From contig CAWHMT010000002.1 of the NCBI GenBank assembly GCA_963830455.1, positions 806,001 to 870,000 of the forward strand: a DNA stretch of 64,000 nucleotides, given 5' to 3'. The stretch is from 20CM-2-65-7 sp963830455 (GTDB lineage Bacteria; Gemmatimonadota; Gemmatimonadetes; Gemmatimonadales; GWC2-71-9). The position numbers and the translations under genes were made by a program. Position 1 is the stretch's first letter; each line of letters starts with the position of its first letter. The notes beneath the pieces are model-generated. The model had not been told where the DNA came from. It saw only the letters and a program-made list of their open reading frames with translations, and ran no database searches. Shown piece by piece: positions 43,707 to 52,835 of the stretch.

Positions 43707-44804
43707 ATGCGCATCGGCGTGCCGAAAGAAGTCGCCCCGAACGAACGGCGTGTGGCCCTGACCCCGGACGTGGCGGGCCGGCTCGTGAAGGCCGGTCACG
43801 ACGTCGTCCTCGAGCGCGGCGCGGGCAGCGGCGCGTTTTTCCCGGATGAGGCCTACGCCGCCGCGGGGGTCAAAATCAGTGATCGGTCATCGGTGATCAG
43901 TCAGTCCGATATCGTACTCCAGGTCCAGGCTCCCACCGCGGTGGATCTCCCGCAGTTTCGCGAGGGCAGCGCGCTCATCGCGGCGTTTCAACCGTCGGCC
44001 GATCTGCACCGCCAGCTTGCCCAACGCAAACTCACGGCGTTCACGCTCGTGCTGCTCCCGCGCATCACGCGCGCGCAGGGCATGGACGTGTTGTCGTCGC
44101 AGGCAACGGTGGCCGGTTACAAGGCCGTCCTGCTCGCGGCGTCGGCGGCGCCCAAGCTGCTTCCCATGCTCGTGACGGCGGCCGGCACGCTCTCGGCCGC
44201 GCGCGTGCTGGTGCTCGGCGCCGGCGTTGCGGGCCTGCAGGCGATTGCGACCGCGCGCCGGCTCGGCGCCATCGTGTCCGCCTTCGACGTGCGGCCGGCG
44301 GTCAAGGAGCAGGTCCAGAGCCTCGGCGCCGTGTTCCTCGAGATGAAGATCGAAGAGCATGCCGAGACGGCGGGCGGCTACGCCAAGGAGCTCTCGGAGG
44401 AGACCCACCGCAAAGAGCTGGCGTTTCTCGCGGCCGCCGTAAAGGACGCCGACATCGTGATCTCGACTGCCGCGATTCCTGGCAAGAAGGCGCCAGTGCT
44501 GATCACCGCCGCTGCGGTCGAGGGAATGAAGCCGGGATCCATCATCGTCGATCTCGCCGCCGAGACCGGCGGCAACTGCGAATTGACCCAGGCAGGCTCC
44601 GAGATCGTGCGCAACGGCGTGTCGATTCTCGGTCCGCTCAACCTGCCCAGCTCGGTGCCGCTGCACGCCAGCCAGATGTACGCGAAGAACGTCCAGGCCT
44701 TTCTCGGCCACATCGTGCAGGACGGCAAGCTGCACCTCGACTTCGAGGATCAGATCACCCGTGATACCTGCGTGACCCACGCGGGCGAGGTACGGAAATC
44801 ATGA
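43707..44804 (+). CDS. pntAA: NAD(P) transhydrogenase subunit alpha 1
   Basis: The NAD(H)-binding domain I of proton-translocating transhydrogenase, 365 residues. It resembles alanine dehydrogenase and begins MRIGVPKEVAPNERRVALTP. The dinucleotide fold is VLVLGAGVAGLQAIATARRLG (about 169-189). The enzyme couples hydride transfer from NADH to NADP+ with proton entry and so supplies NADPH. Split form as in Rhodospirillum. ATGA overlap with pntAB. Confidence 0.95.
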   Translation: MRIGVPKEVAPNERRVALTPDVAGRLVKAGHDVVLERGAGSGAFFPDEAYAAAGVKISDRSSVISQSDIVLQVQAPTAVDLPQFREGSALIAAFQPSADLHRQLAQRKLTAFTLVLLPRITRAQGMDVLSSQATVAGYKAVLLAASAAPKLLPMLVTAAGTLSAARVLVLGAGVAGLQAIATARRLGAIVSAFDVRPAVKEQVQSLGAVFLEMKIEEHAETAGGYAKELSEETHRKELAFLAAAVKDADIVISTAAIPGKKAPVLITAAAVEGMKPGSIIVDLAAETGGNCELTQAGSEIVRNGVSILGPLNLPSSVPLHASQMYAKNVQAFLGHIVQDGKLHLDFEDQITRDTCVTHAGEVRKS

Positions 44805-45079
44805 CCGACTTCGGATCGATGCTGTTCGTGTTCGTGCTGGCGACGTTCATCGGCCTGGGCGTGATCCGTCGCGTGTCGCGGCTGCTCTACACGCCGCTGA
44901 TGTCGCTGACCAATGCGATCTCCGCGATCGCGGTCGTCGGCTCGCTCGCCGTCGCGGGCGCGGATCACCCGCTCATGATCCGGATCCTCGGCGCGGTCGC
45001 GCTGTTCGCGTCCATGACGAACATCGTGAGCGGCTTCATGATCACCGACCGCATGCTCAAGATGTTCAAGAAGCAGTGA
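44801..45079 (+). CDS. pntAB: NAD(P) transhydrogenase subunit alpha 2
   Basis: A 92-residue membrane subunit with three to four helices, the size and layout of PntAB. It forms the proton channel with PntB. Its end overlaps the pntB start (GTGA), and its start overlaps pntAA, so the three genes are coupled. Confidence 0.92.
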   Translation: MTDFGSMLFVFVLATFIGLGVIRRVSRLLYTPLMSLTNAISAIAVVGSLAVAGADHPLMIRILGAVALFASMTNIVSGFMITDRMLKMFKKQ

Positions 45080-46488
45080 CGCACATCATCAGCGAGCTCG
45101 CCGCCGTCCTCGCGACGGCGCTGTTCATCTTCGCGCTGTATTGGATGAACGATCCCAAGACGGCGCGGCGCGGCGTCACCGCGGGCGTCACCGGCATGGC
45201 GGTCGCGGTGATCGCCACCTGGATCCAGCCCGAAATCGTCCATCACGCCTGGATCGTGGGCGCGATCATTCTGGGGTTCGCCGTCGGCGTGCCGCTGTCG
45301 CGTGTGCCCCTCACGGCGGTGCCGCAGCGGACGGCGCTGTCGCATGCCTTCGGCGGCCTCGCGGCGGGGCTCGTCGGGACGGCGGAGTACTTCCTGTGGA
45401 TCGGTGAAGCCGGCGGCGCGGCGCACATCACACCGTTCCGCATGGGTGCCCTCGTTGTCGAAGTCATCCTCGGATTTCTCACGTTCACGGGAAGCTTGAT
45501 GGCTGCGGGGAAGCTGCAGGAGGTGAAGTGGATCCCGCAGCGCCCCGTGACGTATCCAGGCCAGAACTTCGTGAATCTCGGCGTCCTGGCGCTGGCAGTC
45601 GGGCTCGGCGTCGCGCTGGTGCTGCAGCCGGACGCGGTGTGGGGCGGGAAAGCGTTCATCGCGATCGGCGCGCTCGCGCTGATCTTCGGTGTGCTGCTGA
45701 TCATCCCGATCGGCGGGGCCGACATGCCGACGGTGATTTCGATTCTCAATGCCTACGCCGGCCTCGCCGCGGTCGCGATGGGGTTCGTGCTCGACAACAA
45801 GCTGCTCGTCACGGCGGGGGCGCTCGACGGCTCGAGCGGGTTGATCCTCTCGATCATCATGTGCCGGGCGATGAACCGCTCCTTTACCAACGTGCTGTTC
45901 GGCGCGTTCGGCAAGGCGCAGCCGGCGCTGGCCGCGGGAGAAAAGAAGGAGTGGAAGCAGGAAACCGTCGAAGGAGCCTCACAGCTGCTCGAGCAGGCCC
46001 GCAACGTCGTCATCATCCCGGGCTACGGGATGGCGGTTGCCCAGGCCCAGCACAAGGTGCGCGAGTTGTACGACGCGCTGACCAAGCGCGGCGTCACGGT
46101 GAAGTTCGCGATTCACCCGGTGGCGGGACGGATGCCGGGCCACATGAACGTGCTGCTCGCCGAAGCGAACATTCCCTACTCGGCACTCGTCGAGATGGAC
46201 GAGATCAATCCCGAGATGCCGCAGACCGACGTCGCGCTCGTGCTCGGCGCCAACGACGTCGTGAACCCCGCGGCGCGTTACGACAAGAGCACGCCCATCT
46301 ACGGCATGCCGATCATCGACGCCGACAAAGCGAAGACCGTCCTCGCGGTGAAGCGCAGCAAGAAACCGGGCTTCGCCGGCATCGACAACGAGCTCTACGT
46401 CGGGGACAACACGTGGATGCTGTTCGGGGATGCGAAAGCGGTACTGGCGGATTTGGTGAAGCAGTTCGGGGGCGGTGGAATTCACTGA
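45076..46488 (+). CDS. pntB: NAD(P) transhydrogenase subunit beta
   Basis: A 470-residue protein with about nine membrane helices (residues 5-260) and the cytoplasmic NADP(H)-binding domain III, marked by VIIPGYGMAVAQAQ and VVNPAARYD. The start is GTG at 45076 inside the pntAB stop. Completes the transhydrogenase. A repeat-rich hairpin follows the stop within two bases. Confidence 0.95.
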   Translation: MTHIISELAAVLATALFIFALYWMNDPKTARRGVTAGVTGMAVAVIATWIQPEIVHHAWIVGAIILGFAVGVPLSRVPLTAVPQRTALSHAFGGLAAGLVGTAEYFLWIGEAGGAAHITPFRMGALVVEVILGFLTFTGSLMAAGKLQEVKWIPQRPVTYPGQNFVNLGVLALAVGLGVALVLQPDAVWGGKAFIAIGALALIFGVLLIIPIGGADMPTVISILNAYAGLAAVAMGFVLDNKLLVTAGALDGSSGLILSIIMCRAMNRSFTNVLFGAFGKAQPALAAGEKKEWKQETVEGASQLLEQARNVVIIPGYGMAVAQAQHKVRELYDALTKRGVTVKFAIHPVAGRMPGHMNVLLAEANIPYSALVEMDEINPEMPQTDVALVLGANDVVNPAARYDKSTPIYGMPIIDADKAKTVLAVKRSKKPGFAGIDNELYVGDNTWMLFGDAKAVLADLVKQFGGGGIH

Positions 46489-46489
46489 A

Positions 46490-46560
46490 GCTATCGGCTA
46501 TCGGCTATCAGCTATCTGGTAGCCGATAGCCGATAGCCGATAGCCGATAGCCGATAGCTA
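46490..46560. repeat. Heptamer CTATCGG repeats arranged as an inverted repeat
   Basis: GCTATCG words (about four copies, some altered) are followed by the same word in reverse (CGATAGC, five copies), giving a long hairpin between convergent pntB and the M1 peptidase. The stop of the M1 gene lies at its right edge. Probably works as a bidirectional terminator; its origin as an expanding short repeat is separate and open. Confidence 0.85.
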
Positions 46561-48423
46561 CTTCCCCCAGCTGTTGTTGTTGCGCTCGATGTCCGGATAA
46601 ATCCGTCGCGGATCGATCACCACTCCGATCACTTGCTTCGGCCCTGCAATCCTGTACCTGAACGTGCTCCCGAGCGACCACATCTCGACCGGGAGATCGC
46701 GCCGCTCGCTCGTCCCGTCCCCGTAGTGAAGCTCGAGCTGCACGGGGAGCACCATCTGCCCGCGATTCGACAGGGTGATGAACGTGCTGTCGCCCTGCCG
46801 GCGCACTTCATCCACCGCCTGATCCAGGCGCGCCGTCGTGTAGATCCAGCCGCGCCAGAACCAATCGAGATCGCGGCCGGTGACGTCGCTCATCGTACGG
46901 TAGAAATCGGCCGGCTGCGGATGCTTCCCCTTCCAGCGCCGGAAGTACTCGCGGAACGCCCGATTGAACTCGCTGCTCCCCACGGCGTCGCGCAGGATCG
47001 ATAGCATCAAGGCCGGCTTCTGATACGCGTTCCAGTACAGCTGCCGCACTTCGTCCGGCTTGGTGATCATCGGCTGTTCGTTGCCGGGAATGGCGTTGAC
47101 GGTGTACGCGCTCAACAACTCCCGGCGCACCGTGTCGCCGTAGACGGTCCCCTTGAAGAACTGCTCCGCCACGTCGTAGTCGGCAAAGGTGTTGAAGCCC
47201 TCGTCCATCCAGGGATAGCGCCGCTCGTCCGAGCCGGCCTGCATCGGGAACCACTCGTGGCCGAGCTCGTGCGTGAGGATCCAGAACTGATCCTCGCGCT
47301 TCTGCAGCGATGGACAGAAGATCACCATCGGGTATTCCATCCCCTCGACGAGGCCTTCGACAGCTGAGATCTGCGGCCACGGATATTGTCCGAGCGTGTT
47401 CGAAAACTGTCGCAGCGAAAACTTGAGCATCGTGTTCGCTTCTTCCCAGGGCGTGGCCTCGGGGTGGTAAAACGTTTGAACCAGAATCCCTTGCCACGTA
47501 CTCGCGTCCCAGCGCAGCCCGCTGCCCGCGGCCCAGGCGAAATCGCGCACGTTGCTGGCCGTAAATCGCCAGGTGCGCGTGCCGGGCACCTGGCGCGTCG
47601 CATTGGCCGTAGCCTCCTGGCGGGTGATCACCGAGACGACCTGGCCCGGGTTCGTGAACGCGCGTGACAGCCGGGCGCGCTCCTGCGCCGAACGCACAAC
47701 GGTGGGATTGGCGAGCGCGCCTGTGGCGGTCACGACGAACCCGGCCGGCACGGTGAGGCTCACGTCGAAGTCGCCGAACTCGAGGTAAAACTCGCCCGCA
47801 CCGAGGAAGGGCAGGGTGTTCCAGGCATGCACATCATCGTAGACCGCCATGCGCGGGTACCACTGTCCCAGCTCGTAGAACCGCGATCCCACCCGGCCCA
47901 TGCGCCCGCCGCCGTAGGGCGGGATCGGAAAGTGCCACGCGACATCGAACGTGATGCCGAGGCCCGGCGCGAGCGGCTTCGGCAGCTCCACGCGCATCAT
48001 CGTCCCGAAGACCTTGGTGGTGAGCGGCCGCCCCGCGGCAGCGAAGCGATCGATGGTAATCCCGCCGGCGAACCCTTTGCCGGTGAAATCGAACACGACG
48101 CCGCCGGCGAACTGCAGCGGCGGCTGGTTCAGCACGCTCGAAACGGAGCCGGGCGCGAACAGATTCTGGTCGAGCTGGACCCACACGAACGGCAGCGCGT
48201 CGGGGGAGCGATTCACGTAGTAAATCCGGCCCCGACCCCGGAGCACGTTCGTGGCCGTGTCGAGCGTGGCCTCGAGCGTGTAGTCGGCGCGTTGCTGCCA
48301 GTAGCCGCGGCCCGGCACGCCCGACGCACTGCGGACGGCGGTGGGTGGGGGCAGCGGAAGCGGTCGAAAGGGAGACGAATCCGCTACGGATTGCTGGAGA
48401 ACAATCAAAAGCAAAGCAACCAT
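46558..48423 (-). CDS. Secreted M1 family aminopeptidase-like protein
   Basis: A 621-residue zinc peptidase. Short signal peptide (MVALLLIVLQQSVA), N-terminal beta domain and a thermolysin-like catalytic domain: HELGHEW with His385 and His389, and the third ligand Glu408 in DEGFNTFAD. The usual M1 GAMEN-like exopeptidase motif is represented by GMEYP before the zinc site. It probably trims peptides in the periplasm together with the S9 enzyme. ATG at 48423. Confidence 0.9.
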   Translation of the reverse strand: MVALLLIVLQQSVADSSPFRPLPLPPPTAVRSASGVPGRGYWQQRADYTLEATLDTATNVLRGRGRIYYVNRSPDALPFVWVQLDQNLFAPGSVSSVLNQPPLQFAGGVVFDFTGKGFAGGITIDRFAAAGRPLTTKVFGTMMRVELPKPLAPGLGITFDVAWHFPIPPYGGGRMGRVGSRFYELGQWYPRMAVYDDVHAWNTLPFLGAGEFYLEFGDFDVSLTVPAGFVVTATGALANPTVVRSAQERARLSRAFTNPGQVVSVITRQEATANATRQVPGTRTWRFTASNVRDFAWAAGSGLRWDASTWQGILVQTFYHPEATPWEEANTMLKFSLRQFSNTLGQYPWPQISAVEGLVEGMEYPMVIFCPSLQKREDQFWILTHELGHEWFPMQAGSDERRYPWMDEGFNTFADYDVAEQFFKGTVYGDTVRRELLSAYTVNAIPGNEQPMITKPDEVRQLYWNAYQKPALMLSILRDAVGSSEFNRAFREYFRRWKGKHPQPADFYRTMSDVTGRDLDWFWRGWIYTTARLDQAVDEVRRQGDSTFITLSNRGQMVLPVQLELHYGDGTSERRDLPVEMWSLGSTFRYRIAGPKQVIGVVIDPRRIYPDIERNNNSWGK

Positions 48424-48435
48424 CGCAGCTCCTGG

Positions 48436-50379
48436 TCAGTTGCCGTCAGGGGTCCGCCGTCGGCTGACGGCAGGTGGCTGATGGCTCGCAATCACACCCG
48501 CGGCACGGTGCGCAATCGCCATCACGGTGAGCATGGGGTTCACTCCGGACGCGCTCGGGAAGGTGCTCGCGTCCGCAACGTACAGGTTTCGTACACCCCA
48601 CACCCGATGTTCGGCATCCACGACCGACGTGCGCTTGCTCGCACCCATGCGGCAGGACGCCATCTGATGGAAGGTCACCAGCAACAACTGGTTCGGACCC
48701 CAGCCCGCGGCATCGACGCGCCGCAGCCAATCCTCCCGTGCGTTGGGGCTTCCCGGCTGATAGCGCACGTCCCGCGCGAGCGGCAGCCAGATCTCGCGTG
48801 CGCCGGCGGCTTCGATCACCTGGGCGGCGCTCGCGATCGCCTGCCGCAGGTGCGCGCGATCGTAGCGCGACAGGCGGTAATCCACGATGGGCATCCCGTC
48901 CCGGTCAACGCTCACGCGGCCACCGAACCGGTCGCGCAGCAGGATCCCGATGAGCGCGGTGCGGGGCAGGCGCGCCATCCGGTCTCGGTGGCCCGCGGCC
49001 GACTCCCAGGGCGCCGCGAGCGCCTGCAGCGACGGATGCACCGGCGCGGTCTCAAACTTGAATCCGTATCCCTCGTCGAGATCGGCGAATTGATCCGAGT
49101 AGTGCGCCTGCACCGTGCCGCTCCAGGGTCGCACCTCGTCCTCCATGTCGCCGAGCACGGCGGTCGCGGGATGCAGGGCCAGATGCCGTCCCAGGGCGCG
49201 CAGCCGCACGCCGGAACGCAGCAGCAGCGCCGGCGAGTGAATCGATCCCGCCGCAACGACGACCGCCTGCGCGCGCACGGTGAGGGCAAACCGGCCGGCG
49301 CGCGCCTCGACGCCGGTCGCGATGCCGCGCTCGATCAGCACCCGCCGGACGTCGCAGTTCGCCACCATCCGCGCACCGCGATCGAAGGCGTCTTGGAGAT
49401 ACGTCACCAGCGTGGATTGTTTGGCGCCCCGCCGGCATCCAAACCCGCAGTAGCCGCACGCATCGTCCTGCGTGCAGCCGCGCACATCGCGCGGCAGCAC
49501 GCCGTGATGCCAGCCCAGTTGTTCGAGTCCCCGAATCAGGACGCGGTCGCGCCCTGAGGGCTTGGCGTGATCGGTGTTGACGCCGAGCCGGTTCGCGACC
49601 TTGTGGAGCGCGACATTGAACTCTTTGCTCTCGAAATGCGGCAGCCCGTGGTTCGTGGCCCACTCGTGACGAACCGCCGGCGGTGTCGGAAAGCTCGTGG
49701 TGTAGTTGATCACGGTGCCGCCGCCCAGCGTTGCGCCCTGCAGGATCACCAGGCCGAGGTCGCGCGTCGCGAGCAGGCCACCGGCGTCGTACATGGTCTC
49801 GAGCGCTTCACCTTCTTCGTGGGTGAAGTCCGCCTCGTTGCGGTAGCCGCCGCGCTCGAGCACGACGACGTCCTTGCCCTTCGCGGCGAGCTCGGCCGCG
49901 ACCACGCTGCCACCGGCCCCCGATCCGACGACCACGACGTCGCAATCGAGAATGGTGCGGCCGCTGATCGAGAGCGGGTGAATCGTCTTCCCCGTGTTGG
50001 GCGGGGGACCGAGCGGCCCCGGATAGCCGATCGCGCGGGCCACTCCCGGCGTGGTGTAGTGCGTCACCGTGGTCAGCCGTTTCAGCGCTTGAAAGGCTTT
50101 GCGGCGTAGGGGAATCCAGCTGGTGGCCCAGCCGCGCAGACACCGCTCGCGTCGGGCCGCGGACATCTTCGTGAAGGGAACCGGGACCCCGCTGAGCAGC
50201 AGGTTCAGCGTGCTCGACTCCAGCAGCCGCAGCAGCCGGTCGAGCTCCGCGCGATCCGCGGCTCGCGGCAGTGTGGCGATCTTGTCGCCGACGCGGTCGC
50301 CCAGATCCGGCGCGCCGTCGGGAACGATCGCGGCCGCGACGGCGCGCAGCACGCGCAGCGCGGCGGGCGACAGGCTCAA
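48436..50379 (-). CDS. GMC family oxidoreductase with N-terminal helical domain
   Basis: A 647-residue flavoenzyme. The first ~130 residues form a helical region like the gluconate 2-dehydrogenase small subunit, followed by the GMC core with FAD motif VVVVGSGAGGSVVAAEL, a cysteine patch CGYCGFGC and the catalytic His segment VTFHQMASCRMG. This layout is typical of long-chain alcohol oxidases and cholesterol-oxidase relatives. It starts with TTG at 50379 overlapping the VOC stop (TTGA). Substrate likely a hydrophobic alcohol, by family. Confidence 0.88.
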   Translation of the reverse strand: MSLSPAALRVLRAVAAAIVPDGAPDLGDRVGDKIATLPRAADRAELDRLLRLLESSTLNLLLSGVPVPFTKMSAARRERCLRGWATSWIPLRRKAFQALKRLTTVTHYTTPGVARAIGYPGPLGPPPNTGKTIHPLSISGRTILDCDVVVVGSGAGGSVVAAELAAKGKDVVVLERGGYRNEADFTHEEGEALETMYDAGGLLATRDLGLVILQGATLGGGTVINYTTSFPTPPAVRHEWATNHGLPHFESKEFNVALHKVANRLGVNTDHAKPSGRDRVLIRGLEQLGWHHGVLPRDVRGCTQDDACGYCGFGCRRGAKQSTLVTYLQDAFDRGARMVANCDVRRVLIERGIATGVEARAGRFALTVRAQAVVVAAGSIHSPALLLRSGVRLRALGRHLALHPATAVLGDMEDEVRPWSGTVQAHYSDQFADLDEGYGFKFETAPVHPSLQALAAPWESAAGHRDRMARLPRTALIGILLRDRFGGRVSVDRDGMPIVDYRLSRYDRAHLRQAIASAAQVIEAAGAREIWLPLARDVRYQPGSPNAREDWLRRVDAAGWGPNQLLLVTFHQMASCRMGASKRTSVVDAEHRVWGVRNLYVADASTFPSASGVNPMLTVMAIAHRAAGVIASHQPPAVSRRRTPDGN

Positions 50380-50837
50380 CGCACCTGCGCGATGGTCAGT
50401 TTGAAGCCGTCGGGATCGGTGAGCATGAAGACGCGCTGGCCCCAGGGCATGTCGGTCGGTTCTTGGTCGAGCGTCCCGCCGCGCGCCTTGATCTCGGCGG
50501 CGAGCCGATCGATGTCCTGCGCCGTGGAGACGTGCAGCCGGCTCCCGACTCCCTTCTGGCGGTCACGACCTTTGGCGAAATCGTCCTGGCTCAGCATGAA
50601 CAGCACGCTCCCCGCGCGCAGCTCACAGCCCTGGAGCACGCCGTTTCCGCGCCATTCATCGCCGACCACGAATCCCAGCACATCGCGATAGAAGGCGATG
50701 CTGCGCTGCAGATCGGTGACGGTGAAGGACGGGGAGACGTCGCGCAGCCGCAACGTTTCCGGTTGGCGGCGCGCCGGTGGACGGGAGGGGCCGTTTTTGC
50801 TCTTGGCAGGTTTCCGCGCCTTCTTCTTCGTTGCCAT
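50376..50837 (-). CDS. VOC (glyoxalase-fold) protein
   Basis: A 153-residue protein with a basic N-terminal tail (MATKKKARKPAKSKN) and one vicinal-oxygen-chelate unit: SPSFTVTDLQRSIAFYRDVLGF and the C-terminal FMLTDPDGFKLTI. The family includes lyases, dioxygenases and resistance proteins; metal ligands cannot be fixed with confidence. Coupled to the GMC gene. Start ATG at 50837. Confidence 0.85.
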   Translation of the reverse strand: MATKKKARKPAKSKNGPSRPPARRQPETLRLRDVSPSFTVTDLQRSIAFYRDVLGFVVGDEWRGNGVLQGCELRAGSVLFMLSQDDFAKGRDRQKGVGSRLHVSTAQDIDRLAAEIKARGGTLDQEPTDMPWGQRVFMLTDPDGFKLTIAQVR

Positions 50838-50879
50838 GGGGTTTAGCTCCCGAAACGTGGGGGTCTGAAAGCGTAGCGA

Positions 50880-50891
50880 ACCCTGCAGGGT
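50880..50891. promoter_or_regulatory. 12-bp palindrome between divergent VOC and OsmC genes
   Basis: ACCCTGCAGGGT is a perfect palindrome in the 100-base spacer, about 45 bases from each start codon. It may be an operator shared by both genes; a single short GC palindrome could also be chance. Confidence 0.3.
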
Positions 50892-50937
50892 CTCGCCAGA
50901 TTCCCTAAATCCTTATCACCACTAACTGAGGGCAATC

Positions 50938-51366
50938 ATGGCCACGAGCAACGCCGTTGCGACCTGGGAAGGCAAACTCAAAGAAGGAAAGGGGACCTTC
51001 AAGGCGCAGAGCGGCGTCTTCAACGGCGCCTTCAGCTTCGGGACCCGGTTCGAAGGGAAGAAGGGGAGCAACCCGGAAGAACTGCTCGCCGCCGCGCACG
51101 CGGGGTGCTTCAGCATGGCGCTGTCGGCGGCGCTCGAAAAGGCGGGACATCCCGCCACCCGGATCGAGACGCGCGCGGCCGTCACGATCGAAACGGTGGA
51201 CGGCGCGCCCAAGGTGACCAAGAGCGCGCTTGACGTGCGTGGCCGGGTCGAGGGCATCGATGAGGCGGCGTTTCAGCAGGCGGCCGAGGGCGCGAAGAAG
51301 AACTGCCCGATCTCGAAGGCGATCCAGAACAACGTCACCATCACGCTGCAGGCGAAGTTGAGCTGA
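50938..51366 (+). CDS. OsmC family peroxiredoxin
   Basis: A 142-residue OsmC protein that reduces organic hydroperoxides. The two catalytic cysteines are Cys57 (HAGCFSM) and Cys123 (KNCPISKAI). Length and the NPEELLAAAHAGC motif match OsmC rather than Ohr. Cytoplasmic. Its last 26 bases overlap the convergent MFS gene. Confidence 0.93.
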   Translation: MATSNAVATWEGKLKEGKGTFKAQSGVFNGAFSFGTRFEGKKGSNPEELLAAAHAGCFSMALSAALEKAGHPATRIETRAAVTIETVDGAPKVTKSALDVRGRVEGIDEAAFQQAAEGAKKNCPISKAIQNNVTITLQAKLS

Positions 51367-52549
51367 CGCGCTGCAGCAGGAGCAGTCCCACAACGAAGAA
51401 CACGCCGACCGCGGCCACCGCCGCGCGCTGGTTGCCGGTCAGATACGACACGGCCCCGAACACCAGGGGCCCCAGGATCGACGACGACTTGCCGCACAGC
51501 GCGTAGAAGCCGAACAGCTCGGACTCTTTCCCGCGCGGAATGAGCGACGCCATCAGGGCGCGGCTCGCGGCCTGAATCGATCCGAGGCCCAGGCCGGCCG
51601 TTACCGCCACCGCGACGAACGTCGGCTTGGTCTGCGCGAGGAACGCGCCCACCGACACGGCGATCCACAGGAGCAGCGTCACGCTGATCACCCGCTTCGC
51701 GCCCCACCGATCCGTGGGCCGCGCGAGCAGCAGGGCGCCCGCAAGCGCGGAGCACTGCACGGCGAGGAACAGCTTGATCACCTCCGGCGTCGTGAACTTC
51801 AGCGTGGTCACCGCGAAGATCCCCGAAAACACGATCGTCGTTTCCACGCCGTCGAAATACACGAAGTACGCCAGCAGAAAACGGCGCAGCCGCTGGTCGC
51901 CGAGCACGTCGCGAAAAATGGCCGTGATGCTCACGCGCTTGTCCGGCTGCGGCTGATCGCGCGGCATCGCGAGAAACGCGGGAATCGAGAAGATGGCAAA
52001 GAACACCGCCACCAGGATCCAGATGAGGTTGAACTGCCGAGCGTTGACGAGTGGCAACGCGACGAGGAGCCCGATAATCGAGCCGAGGTACCCGATGGCG
52101 AACCCGATGCCGGAGACCGTGCCCAGACGCCCGGGCGGCGCGATATCCGGGAGATAGGCGTTGTAGTAGACCTGCGAGCTCTCGAACGCGAAATTGGCGA
52201 GCGCGATCAAGGCGAAGCCGCGCACGATCATCCCGGGCTCGAGCGTCGCGAACAGCGCGACGCAGCCGATGCACAGCCCCGTGAACGCGATGAAAAACCG
52301 CTTCCGCATCCCCGCGCGATCGGCCAGCGCGCCCAGGAACGGACCCGTGAGCACGACCAGCAGCAGCGACATCGAGATCGCGCGGCCCCACCACAGGTCG
52401 CCGAGCCCACGCTCGTTCCCGACGATGTAGGTGACGTAGTACACGCTGAACACGGTGACGACGATGACCGCCGAGTACGCCGAGTTCGCGAAATCGAACA
52501 CGCACCAGGCGAGGATGCGCCGCCGCTCGGAGGGAGTCACGGGCCGCAA
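51341..52549 (-). CDS. MFS transporter, Atg22/UMF1-like
   Basis: A 402-residue transporter with 12 predicted membrane helices. The N-terminus ILAWCVFDFANSAYSAVIVV is the hallmark of the Atg22/UMF1-like branch of the major facilitator superfamily. Probably exports amino acids or similar small molecules, judged only by the eukaryotic relatives. Start is TTG at 52549, with GTG at 52540 as an alternative; both fit. Confidence 0.88.
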   Translation of the reverse strand: MRPVTPSERRRILAWCVFDFANSAYSAVIVVTVFSVYYVTYIVGNERGLGDLWWGRAISMSLLLVVLTGPFLGALADRAGMRKRFFIAFTGLCIGCVALFATLEPGMIVRGFALIALANFAFESSQVYYNAYLPDIAPPGRLGTVSGIGFAIGYLGSIIGLLVALPLVNARQFNLIWILVAVFFAIFSIPAFLAMPRDQPQPDKRVSITAIFRDVLGDQRLRRFLLAYFVYFDGVETTIVFSGIFAVTTLKFTTPEVIKLFLAVQCSALAGALLLARPTDRWGAKRVISVTLLLWIAVSVGAFLAQTKPTFVAVAVTAGLGLGSIQAASRALMASLIPRGKESELFGFYALCGKSSSILGPLVFGAVSYLTGNQRAAVAAVGVFFVVGLLLLQRVSSTSPAA

Positions 52550-52586
52550 AATGGCGCCGCATTCCGCGCCTCGCTAGCTTGGACGC

Positions 52587-52835
52587 GTGCCCTGGATGGT
52601 GTATCTCCTCCGCTGCCGGGACGGCTCGCTCTACACCGGCATCACCAACGATCTCGCTCGGCGTCTCGAAGCGCATCAACGCGGCACCGCGAGTGCGTAC
52701 ACGCGCTCACGGCGCCCGCTCGCGCTCGCCTATCGCGAACAGCTGCCCGATCGCGGCGCGGCGCTGCGGCGCGAGGCCGCGATCCGGCGCCTCTCCCGAG
52801 CCGATAAGCTCGCCCTGTGCAACGACGCGACGTAG
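52587..52835 (+). CDS. GIY-YIG nuclease-domain protein
   Basis: An 82-residue protein consisting of a GIY-YIG domain: VYLLRC, LYTGIT (the GIY/YIG pair), ARRLEAHQRG and the C-terminal LALCNDAT. This is the UPF0213/YhbQ type, thought to act on structured DNA. GTG start at 52587; the end overlaps the SURF1 gene by 19 bases. Confidence 0.9.
   Translation: MPWMVYLLRCRDGSLYTGITNDLARRLEAHQRGTASAYTRSRRPLALAYREQLPDRGAALRREAAIRRLSRADKLALCNDAT

Noticed and set aside
46490..46560. CRISPR array
   Set aside because: The units are 7 bases long without spacers and turn around into reverse copies; no cas gene is present.
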